Source: Gammaproteobacteria bacterium RIFCSPHIGHO2_02_FULL_42_13
GTDB taxonomy: Bacteria; Pseudomonadota; Gammaproteobacteria; UBA12402
NCBI GenBank assembly: GCA_001801405.1
Contig: MGXQ01000081.1
Location: 8,589 to 32,683 of the forward strand
Direction: 5' to 3'
Length of the DNA stretch: 24,095 nucleotides
Shown one piece after another: positions 16,016 to 22,171 of this stretch. The notes under the pieces were generated by a model, which ran no database searches, was not told the DNA's origin, and saw only the letters and a program-made list of their open reading frames with translations. Numbering within the stretch: the stretch's first letter is position 1; each line of letters starts with the position of its first letter. A program made the translations under genes and the position numbers.

Positions 16016-16024
16016 ATTCTACCA
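16016..16024 (-). promoter_or_regulatory. Extended -10 promoter of dacA
   Basis: On the minus strand the bases read TGG-TAGAAT, an extended -10 element 42 bases upstream of the dacA start. The -35 region (ctttat) is weak. It lies in the 87-base gap shared with the divergent glycosyltransferase gene, whose own -10 may be TATAAC at 16031-16036 on the plus strand. Confidence 0.5.
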
Positions 16025-16061
16025 TAATTGTATAACGGATAAAGAGTTTAATGAGGGTTTC

Positions 16062-17618
16062 ATGAAAAAGCATTTGTCTCTGCCAAATGATCGTCCATAT
16101 GTTATGTGGTTTTGGGCGGTCTTAGGAATTACCACATTGATTAAAACCAGCTTAGCAATTTATTTTCCTTTGACGGCGGATGAGGCTTACTATGCAATTT
16201 GGGGAAAGTTTTTTCGTTGGGGTTATTATGATCATACGCCGTTGATTGGTTGGCTGTTGCATCCATTTGTTTATTTCGGCACATCTAATTTAATATTACG
16301 GTCGCCTACTATTTTGGCGACATTAATCATAGGGTATTTAATATATTGGCTTTTAAAACCATACAGCGTTAAGAAAGCCGCGGGTATTGCTATTTTGTTT
16401 TTGCTTTCCCCGGTGAGTGTGCTGGGTGTTTTGATTACCACAGATCTTCCGTTGATTTTCTTTTCTTTTTTGTCCGGTATGTTTTTATTTCTCGCCCTTA
16501 AAAAACAAGATAAGTTGTTGTTTTATTTTTTATCGGGCATTTGTTTGGGGCTTGCCTTTTTTTCTAAATATTTTGCTGTTTTGTTGGCGCTCGCTTACTT
16601 TCTTTATTTTATTTTTGCCAAAAAATCCTGGAAACGTACGGTCGGATTTGTTTTATTATTTGTTTGTGTGCTGCCATTTGGACTCGAAAATTTGTATTGG
16701 AACTATACACATGCGTGGGCCAATATTTTGTTTAACGTGTATAACCGAAATGCAGATATGCAATTTCAATGTGGAACGCTGGCGTTATACGTGTTGATCA
16801 TATTCTACATTGTTACCCCGATTATTTTTTATTATTTATGTAAGCACTATAAGCGTTGGTTTCGACGGCAGCCACAAGTGGAATTTGGCGTGCTTATTTT
16901 TATGTTTGTGGTGCCGTTTTTATTTTTCTTTTATTTAAGTGCGTTTAAATCTATTGGATTGCATTGGCCGTTATCATTTGTGCCATTTATTTATATTCTG
17001 TTGATGGCGCTGTTGTCCAATGAGGAGATCATTCGCTCTATTCAGTTTATGATAGTCTTTACCTTGTTGCATTTGTTTGTTGTGATGCTGCTGTTGTTGT
17101 TGCCTGTACAGGCGTTTCGGCAATTTGGGTTGCATGGCGAGCAATACGCAAGAGCCGTATTTTTCATGAAGCATGTCGGGGTGCGTCATCAGCTTGATCA
17201 ATATGATAAAAATTATATTATTGCAAGTCCGAGTTATGCCAAGTCAGATTTAATGTATATTGACAGCGGCGTTTCTAGTCCCGTATTTGGCCAGGGAAGT
17301 GTGCATGGCCGAGAAGGAGATTTTATAACGGATTATCGAACGATGAAAAATAAAAATTTCGTGATTTTGGATGTATATAAACCCGACGCCAAAGATTACA
17401 GACCTTATTTTAAACGGGTGGAGTTTAAATCATTTGTTTATGAGGATGCGAAATTTTATTTGGTTTTTGGGTATGGTTTTAAATATGAGAAATATCGTAA
17501 CGTGGTGTTAGATATCATTAGAGCTAATTATTGGAGTATTCCCAGCTATTTGCCCCACACGCCCAGTTTCTTTTGCGAGAAATATTTTGGCGATTGTCAG
17601 GGTAATCCTATTTTTTAA
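16062..17618 (+). CDS. Membrane glycosyltransferase, GT39/ArnT (PMT_2) type
   Basis: The 518-residue polytopic protein has about ten hydrophobic segments in the first 350 residues and a soluble C-terminal part of ~150 residues. The first periplasmic loop carries the family hallmark Asp40-Glu41-Ala-Tyr-Tyr followed by GYYDHTPLIGW (Asp57, His58). In GT39/GT83 enzymes these acidic residues are catalytic, taking a sugar from a polyprenyl-phosphate donor. The acceptor (lipid A, lipoprotein, protein or glycan) cannot be read from the sequence; it is shorter than typical ArnT (~550). The Shine-Dalgarno GAGGG lies four bases before the ATG. It is divergent from dacA, and its 3' end overlaps the convergent permease gene by 11 bases. 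Confidence 0.88.
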   Translation: MKKHLSLPNDRPYVMWFWAVLGITTLIKTSLAIYFPLTADEAYYAIWGKFFRWGYYDHTPLIGWLLHPFVYFGTSNLILRSPTILATLIIGYLIYWLLKPYSVKKAAGIAILFLLSPVSVLGVLITTDLPLIFFSFLSGMFLFLALKKQDKLLFYFLSGICLGLAFFSKYFAVLLALAYFLYFIFAKKSWKRTVGFVLLFVCVLPFGLENLYWNYTHAWANILFNVYNRNADMQFQCGTLALYVLIIFYIVTPIIFYYLCKHYKRWFRRQPQVEFGVLIFMFVVPFLFFFYLSAFKSIGLHWPLSFVPFIYILLMALLSNEEIIRSIQFMIVFTLLHLFVVMLLLLLPVQAFRQFGLHGEQYARAVFFMKHVGVRHQLDQYDKNYIIASPSYAKSDLMYIDSGVSSPVFGQGSVHGREGDFITDYRTMKNKNFVILDVYKPDAKDYRPYFKRVEFKSFVYEDAKFYLVFGYGFKYEKYRNVVLDIIRANYWSIPSYLPHTPSFFCEKYFGDCQGNPIF

Positions 17619-18990
17619 ATTGATAGATGATCAGTGGCGGCGCGCTCAATAAAATTAATCCCATTATCAATAAACTTTCATAATGCAGTGTGCTGCCGAC
17701 ATTGATGTTTATGGGGGGCACAAACCCGATGGCGATCGTGATGATTGCACCCATAATTCCGATGTAACCAACAATGGACATGCCAAAACGACCCGGAATG
17801 CGATAAGGTCGTTGTTGATCCGGATATTTATAACGCATATAAATGCCGGTTGCATACATGGCAATATACATAAACATGTATAGCTGTGCTGTTAATGCGG
17901 TGAGTAACCAATAAGCGCCGTTTACGCTTGGCATGATTAAAAAGGCCAGCACCAGTATGGTGACAATGCAGGCTTGATAAACAAGCAATATGCTCGGTGC
18001 CCCATGTTTATTTTCGCGTTGAAAATGTTTGGATAGATTGATGTCTTGTAATGCGACGAGTAATCCTTTCGTGGGTGCAATAATCCAATTGCTTACGCCG
18101 CCTATGGTGCCAATGATTAATAGGGTGGCAACAATGGGCATAACCCATTCCAGATGATAAGCAATAAAAAAGGCATCAAACGCCTGCATAATGCCAGAGA
18201 CCAAACTAATCTTTGCGGTGGGTAGCACCATTGCAATGGATAATGAGCCCAAAATTAATGTTGTAATTAATATAATGCTCGAGATAAATAGTGCTTTTGG
18301 AAAAGCGTGTTGTGGGTTTTTTACATCGCGCGCATGTACCGTGGCAATTTCGATTCCGCAAAATGACATCATGATGCCGGTGAGTGCAACCCATGCCTGT
18401 GGTTCATGTAAGTTTGGTAACAATGCCATAGGCGAAAAACTAATTTGTAACGTATTTCCTTTGATGAGCCAGTCGATCCCGAGGCTAATGATGAGTGCCA
18501 TGGGTAATAACAACCCGGTGATCGTACAAAAATTACTGAATCGAGAGGAGAGTTTCATGCCCAGAAGATTGATCAGTGTGGTTCCCCAGAATGTAGAGAG
18601 AATCACCGTGATTAAAAAAATTTTATCATTCGCCAAATTTGGAGAGATAAGATAACCCAAGGTGCCAGCGGTAAATGACAATATGGTTGGATACCAAACG
18701 ACATTTTCAATCCATTGAAACCAGATGGTTAAAAAACCAATTTGTTGTCCAAAAGCTTTTTTAACCCACACATAAATACCGCCTTGCTCGGGCCAGGCGG
18801 CGGAGAGCTCGGCGGAGACCAAGGCGCTCGGGATCAAAAAGAAGAGGGCTGCAAATAAAAAGAAAAAAATCAACGAGCTACCAAATAATGCGGTGGCTGG
18901 TAAATTACGGATACTGTCGACCGAGCCGACAGTAATCATGACGAGGCTGAATACTGTCAGTTTATGGGCGAATGTTTTTTTATTGTCCAT
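17608..18990 (-). CDS. APC-superfamily amino-acid permease
   Basis: The product has about 460 residues and roughly twelve transmembrane segments. The first helix reads LTVFSLVMITVGSVDSIRNLPATALFG. The loop SAELSAAWPEQGGIYVWVKKAFG is the strongly conserved APC motif between helices 2 and 3, and IEIATVHARDVKNPQHAFPKAL is the cytoplasmic loop typical of GadC/YjeM-like members. It imports or exchanges amino acids in the inner membrane; the substrate is not predictable. I start at Met 18990 because homologues begin shortly before helix 1. The frame is open to 19032, which would add 14 residues (MLIFLFLQNNSINN), and neither start has a Shine-Dalgarno. Confidence 0.9.
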   Translation of the reverse strand: MDNKKTFAHKLTVFSLVMITVGSVDSIRNLPATALFGSSLIFFFLFAALFFLIPSALVSAELSAAWPEQGGIYVWVKKAFGQQIGFLTIWFQWIENVVWYPTILSFTAGTLGYLISPNLANDKIFLITVILSTFWGTTLINLLGMKLSSRFSNFCTITGLLLPMALIISLGIDWLIKGNTLQISFSPMALLPNLHEPQAWVALTGIMMSFCGIEIATVHARDVKNPQHAFPKALFISSIILITTLILGSLSIAMVLPTAKISLVSGIMQAFDAFFIAYHLEWVMPIVATLLIIGTIGGVSNWIIAPTKGLLVALQDINLSKHFQRENKHGAPSILLVYQACIVTILVLAFLIMPSVNGAYWLLTALTAQLYMFMYIAMYATGIYMRYKYPDQQRPYRIPGRFGMSIVGYIGIMGAIITIAIGFVPPININVGSTLHYESLLIMGLILLSAPPLIIYQFKK

Positions 18991-19094
18991 ATTATTTATG
19001 CTATTGTTTTGAAGGAAGAGAAAGATTAGCATACGGGCTCAAATAAGCAATGCCACAGACTGATTATAAATCATTCAATCATAAGGGAAAGTGG

Positions 19095-19583
19095 ATGAAA
19101 GAACCTATCTTGTCAGCCTTAAATCAGCAGCTCAATCGAGAGCTGTATTCGGCTTATTTATATTTATCCATGGCGGCCTATTTTGATGCGCATCAATTGA
19201 AAGGATTTGCCCATTGGATGCATATGCAGGTAAAAGAAGAATTTGAACATGCGATGCGATTTTACCATTATATTATCGAAAGAGGGGAACAGGTACAATG
19301 TTTGGTACTCGAAGCCCCGCCGAGCGAATGGTCTTCTGTGGTTAACGTGTTTGAAGCGGTATTGCATCATGAGCAAGACGTCACGAAATTAATTCATACA
19401 TTGGTTGATTTAGCCTTGCAATATAAAGACGATGCTACGCATAAATTTTTACAGTGGTTTGTCGCCGAGCAGCGAGAAGAAGAATTTAGTGCAGGCCAAG
19501 TGTTGAAAAAAACAAAAATCGCGGCAGAAGATTCCGATGCATTTGTTTTGTTGGATCAAGAATTAGAAAAACGAAAAATATAG
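19095..19583 (+). CDS. ftnA: Bacterial non-heme ferritin
   Basis: The 162-residue four-helix iron-storage protein would assemble into a 24-subunit shell. All ferroxidase ligands are present by alignment with E. coli FtnA: Glu16, Glu49, His52 (EEFEH), Glu93 (HHEQDV), Gln126 and Glu129 (EQREEE). I use the ATG at 19095, preceded six bases away by AAGGGA, because the conserved protein begins there. The frame extends to 19050 but adds 15 residues with no homology that I recognise. It stores iron and removes Fe(II)/peroxide in the cytoplasm. The rubredoxin gene follows after 19 bases and a Crp/Fnr regulator after that, so iron storage and redox control are probably one transcription unit. Confidence 0.94.
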   Translation: MKEPILSALNQQLNRELYSAYLYLSMAAYFDAHQLKGFAHWMHMQVKEEFEHAMRFYHYIIERGEQVQCLVLEAPPSEWSSVVNVFEAVLHHEQDVTKLIHTLVDLALQYKDDATHKFLQWFVAEQREEEFSAGQVLKKTKIAAEDSDAFVLLDQELEKRKI

Positions 19584-19602
19584 TTAACAGAGGAGCAAGG
19601 TG

Positions 19603-19767
19603 ATGGCAAAATATGAATGTGTCGTTTGTGGTTATATTTATGATCCGGCGGTCGGGGATCCCGATGGTGGTATTGAGCCAGGTACTGCATTTAAGGATAT
19701 TCCGGACACATGGGTGTGTCCATTATGTGGCGTGACAAAAGCAGATTTTACTGAAATATCAGCATGA
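19603..19767 (+). CDS. Rubredoxin
   Basis: This small gene encodes 54 residues starting MAKYECVVCGYIYDPAVGDP and ending ADFTEISA. The Fe(SCys)4 site is complete: Cys6-x2-Cys9-Gly and Cys39-Pro-Leu-Cys42-Gly, with the usual aromatic residues Tyr11, Tyr13 and Trp37. Length is typical of rubredoxin (52-54). It is a one-electron carrier in the cytoplasm, commonly serving alkane hydroxylases, NO/oxygen reductases or peroxide detoxification. AGGAG (19591-19595) lies seven bases before the ATG. The stop TGA overlaps the start of the next gene (ATGA, 19764-19767), which argues for coupled translation with the regulator. Which partner it donates electrons to is not shown here. Confidence 0.96.
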   Translation: MAKYECVVCGYIYDPAVGDPDGGIEPGTAFKDIPDTWVCPLCGVTKADFTEISA

Positions 19768-20453
19768 CGTTAATAATGTATCAAGATTTCTTGAAAAGAA
19801 CAGCTTTATTGAAAGGGTTGTCGGAGTGCCAGCTTGATCAGTTGTCTGCAAAATTAGTGCGGCGTCAATATAAAAAAGGCGAAGTGGTTTTTAGCGAGGG
19901 GCAGAAAGCAGAGCATTTGTTTTTTGTTTACCAAGGTCGAGTGAGGTTGTATAAAAGTTCGAGAGAAGGCAAGTCTCAAACGTTGCAACTGTTTTCTTCA
20001 TCCGGCGTTTTTGCAGAAGTGCCCGCATTAGAAGGCGGTTTTTTCCCCGCGCATTGTGAGGCGATTGAAAATACGACGTTATTGTTATTGAAACGCCAGG
20101 CATTGTTATCATTAATTCAAAAAGATTCGGAATTGGCGCTAAATATGATAGCGATATTGGCGAGTCGTTTAAGAGCATTTTCCAATACGATTGCTGATTT
20201 GACGTTAAAAGAAACCGACGTACGTCTGGCGAATTATTTATTGCAGCTCTCTCATGTGCAGGGGAATGAGGCGCTTATAAGATTAGATCTTTCAAAACCT
20301 GTCTTGGCAAATTCTTTGGGGACATCGCGTGAAAATTTATATCGCGTGATCGATAAGCTACAGCATCAGGCAGTCATTGACATGGATGGCTGTTATATCA
20401 AGATTATCAATTATTCTGCCTTAAAAATGCTAGCGGAGGAGAATAATTTGTAG
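19764..20453 (+). CDS. Crp/Fnr-family transcription regulator 1
   Basis: The 229-residue product (225 if Met5 at 19776 is used, which aligns with the start of the second regulator) has three parts. A cyclic-nucleotide-type beta-roll covers about 15-120, a dimerisation helix 122-145, and a winged helix-turn-helix 175-205 with recognition helix GTSRENLYRVIDKL. Arg189, Glu190 and Arg194 occupy the places of CRP Arg180, Glu181 and Arg185, which read TGTGA. The phosphate-binding Gly-Glu-Leu and Arg-Ser motifs of cAMP receptors are missing (GVFAEVPALEGGFFPAHCEA instead), and the N-terminal FNR cysteine cluster is absent, so cAMP and an FNR-type cluster are unlikely ligands. A heme/NO (DNR-like) or redox signal is possible. 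No Shine-Dalgarno; it overlaps the rubredoxin stop. Confidence 0.9.
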   Translation: MTLIMYQDFLKRTALLKGLSECQLDQLSAKLVRRQYKKGEVVFSEGQKAEHLFFVYQGRVRLYKSSREGKSQTLQLFSSSGVFAEVPALEGGFFPAHCEAIENTTLLLLKRQALLSLIQKDSELALNMIAILASRLRAFSNTIADLTLKETDVRLANYLLQLSHVQGNEALIRLDLSKPVLANSLGTSRENLYRVIDKLQHQAVIDMDGCYIKIINYSALKMLAEENNL

Positions 20454-20513
20454 TGTTTTGTCCGCAGTTATTGTGTGATTGTTCTCAGCGCATTCGTCAT
20501 CTATTGTTCATAA

Positions 20514-20556
20514 TGTGACAGAGGTCACAGACTGATCACCTTTGGTTCTCTATACT
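20514..20556 (+). promoter_or_regulatory. Class II-type Crp/Fnr operator and -10 box before regulator 2
   Basis: TGTGACAGAGGTCACA at 20514-20529 is a perfect dyad (6-base arms, 4-base centre) and matches the CRP-class consensus TGTGA-N6-TCACA exactly. The -10 box TATACT (20551-20556) predicts a start at 20563, placing the dyad centre at -41.5, the class II activator position. There is no good -35. A second weaker half-matched site TGTGA-N6-TCAGC (20474-20489) is centred at -81.5. A separate -10-like TATAAT at 20611-20616 could provide a downstream start. Confidence 0.7.
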
Positions 20557-20638
20557 CCGCCGACCATATGTTACTTATCGGGGGTAATGTATAAGTTTTG
20601 GGTTCAACTATATAATGGATATAAATGCGTGAAACAGG

Positions 20639-21310
20639 ATGTATAAACAATTTCTATCGAAAATATCGCTGTGTGCTAATTTATCGAATGAGCAGATCGA
20701 TGATTTTCTAAAAAATGTCACCGTGCGACGATATCAGAAAGGGAATGCGGTTTTTGTTGAAGGGAAAAAATCAGATAGTCTTTTTGTTGTTTATAGCGGG
20801 GGCGTAAAGCTTTACAAGTTGTTACCTGATGGCGGAACGCATATTTTAAACGTGTTTGGTTCATCAGATATATTTAATTTAATGCCGATGTTTGATCAGC
20901 GTGTGTTTGTGAGCTATTGTGAAGCGCTGGAAAATACAGAGTTGTTGGCGATTAAATATGATGCGTTATCTTCTTGTATTTGCCAGAATCCACAATGCGC
21001 GATGAATACCCTAAATATATTGGCGCGTTGTTTAAAATCCTGTCAACTGAGGATCGAAATTCTATTGTTGAAAGAAACGGCGGCAAGAGTGGCAACCTAT
21101 TTATTGAATGTGCTAAATCAGTCTGGCAATTGTGGGGTATTAGATTTAACGTTTTCTAAAACGGTATTGTCAAACATGTTGGGTACTTCGCGTGAAAATT
21201 TATCTCGCACGTTAAGTAAATTAGAAAGGCAACAGGTCATTCAATTGCAGGGTCGACAGATCAAAATTTTGGATTATGATGTCTTAAAACGCATTGCGGA
21301 ATGTGGCTGA
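20639..21310 (+). CDS. Crp/Fnr-family regulator 2, cysteine-rich
   Basis: The 223-residue paralogue of the preceding regulator shares its fold and recognition helix (GTSRENLSRTLSKL; Arg185, Glu186, Arg190). The cAMP-binding motifs are again missing. It has nine cysteines, five of them clustered at 113, 115, 120, 131 and 135, between the beta-roll and the dimerisation helix, where the first regulator has none. Cys94 in YCEALEN is matched by Cys98 in HCEAIEN of the first. This suggests metal, Fe-S or thiol sensing; it is not the N-terminal arrangement of FNR. The start ATG has only a poor, too-close ACAGG before it, so translation may be weak. It is separated from regulator 1 by 185 bases holding its own operator. 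Confidence 0.9.
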   Translation: MYKQFLSKISLCANLSNEQIDDFLKNVTVRRYQKGNAVFVEGKKSDSLFVVYSGGVKLYKLLPDGGTHILNVFGSSDIFNLMPMFDQRVFVSYCEALENTELLAIKYDALSSCICQNPQCAMNTLNILARCLKSCQLRIEILLLKETAARVATYLLNVLNQSGNCGVLDLTFSKTVLSNMLGTSRENLSRTLSKLERQQVIQLQGRQIKILDYDVLKRIAECG

Positions 21311-21321
21311 GTTCCTCTAAT

Positions 21322-21364
21322 TGTCGCATAGGTGACAGTTTTTCTTTTTTTTTCATACTATTAT
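21322..21364 (+). promoter_or_regulatory. Dyad and -10 box before the ferredoxin gene (operator or terminator)
   Basis: TGTCGCATAGGTGACA (21322-21337) is a dyad with 5 of 6 arm positions matched. TATTAT (21359-21364) as -10 gives a start at 21371 and a dyad centre at -41.5, the same spacing as before regulator 2. The dyad is followed by a long T-rich run, so it could also be a short intrinsic terminator (six-pair stem, four-base loop) of regulator 2. The sequence alone does not settle which. Confidence 0.45.
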
Positions 21365-21394
21365 CGTGTTTTTTCTTTAAATAGGTGAATTCTT

Positions 21395-22084
21395 ATGAAA
21401 AGATCCATTATCAAAATTGACGAAGATTTGTGCAATGGCTGTGGTGATTGTATTACGGCTTGTGTTGAGGGGGCTTTGCAGATCGTGAATGGTAAGGCGA
21501 AGTTAGTATCGGATAAATATTGCGATGGCTTAGGGATGTGTTTGGGTTCTTGTCCCATGGGCGCCATTACAATTATTGAGCGCGAAGCCGATGAGTTTGA
21601 TGAAGCAGCAGTGGAAGCAAAACAGCATTCTAAAAAACATGTCGGCCACGCCTGTCCCGGCTCAGCGAGTCACATGATTCAACGACAACCGGCTGCTCAA
21701 AACAATGTGCGACAATCGTCTGAGTTGACGACATGGCCAGTTCAAATAACATTAGTTTCTCCGTCAGCGCCATTTTTCCAAAATGCACATTTATTAATTG
21801 CAGCAGATTGTGTGCCTTTTGCCTATCCGAATTTTCATGCGGATTTGTTAAAAGATCGTATTTTAATGATCGGTTGTCCCAAGTTGGATGATACGCAGAT
21901 GTATCTTGAAAAGTTGTCCATGATTTTTGAGTCCGCCAATCCTCAAAGTATTACCGTTGCGCGAATGGAAGTGCCCTGTTGTTCGGGGTTGACCAGTATT
22001 GTTGCGCAGGCATTGGAATCGTCCGGAAAAAATATTGCGTATAACGAAATTATTTTAACACGCGATGGCGAACGATTAAATTAG
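21395..22084 (+). CDS. Ferredoxin-like 4Fe-4S protein with cysteine-rich C-terminal domain
   Basis: The 229-residue product carries an N-terminal ferredoxin domain: Cys13-x2-Cys16-x2-Cys19-x3-Cys23, then Cys43-x5-Cys49-x3-Cys53-Pro. In the second motif the middle cysteine of CxxCxxC is replaced (CDGLGMC), a pattern I recall as typical of a ferredoxin family often encoded near hybrid-cluster-protein and Crp/Fnr genes. The remaining ~150 residues contain further conserved-looking cysteines (HACPGSASHM, IGCPKLDD and EVPCCSGL). It is a cytoplasmic electron carrier or Fe-S protein; its partner is not in the window (no hcp gene is visible). AGGTG (21383-21387) serves as Shine-Dalgarno seven bases before the ATG. 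Confidence 0.88.
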   Translation: MKRSIIKIDEDLCNGCGDCITACVEGALQIVNGKAKLVSDKYCDGLGMCLGSCPMGAITIIEREADEFDEAAVEAKQHSKKHVGHACPGSASHMIQRQPAAQNNVRQSSELTTWPVQITLVSPSAPFFQNAHLLIAADCVPFAYPNFHADLLKDRILMIGCPKLDDTQMYLEKLSMIFESANPQSITVARMEVPCCSGLTSIVAQALESSGKNIAYNEIILTRDGERLN

Positions 22085-22095
22085 TTGAAAAAGGG

Positions 22096-22125
22096 TTATA
22101 AAATATCCATAAATTGTGATACGAT
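22096..22125 (+). promoter_or_regulatory. Possible promoter of the hybrid kinase gene
   Basis: TTATAA (22096-22101), an 18-base spacer and TG-A-TACGAT (22117-22125) form a plausible extended -10 promoter just after the ferredoxin stop. It would give a ~40-base leader to the ATG at 22172. This supports the later start over the TTG at 22085. Confidence 0.35.
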
Positions 22126-22171
22126 CCCACCTTCTTTGAAAAATAACAAGAATAATTTAGGAGATGGGCTT

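Noticed and set aside
19061..19075. Fur-box-like AT-rich dyad before ferritin
   Set aside because: Only one half matches the Fur pattern and the spacing is wrong; the FNR half-site spacing does not fit either.
19050..19094. Longer ferritin start
   Set aside because: The extra 15 residues precede the conserved ferritin N-terminus, and the ATG at 19095 has its own good ribosome site.
22085..22171. TTG start of the hybrid kinase, one base after the ferredoxin stop
   Set aside because: No Shine-Dalgarno; the ATG at 22172 has AGGAG at ideal spacing, and a promoter-like sequence lies in between.
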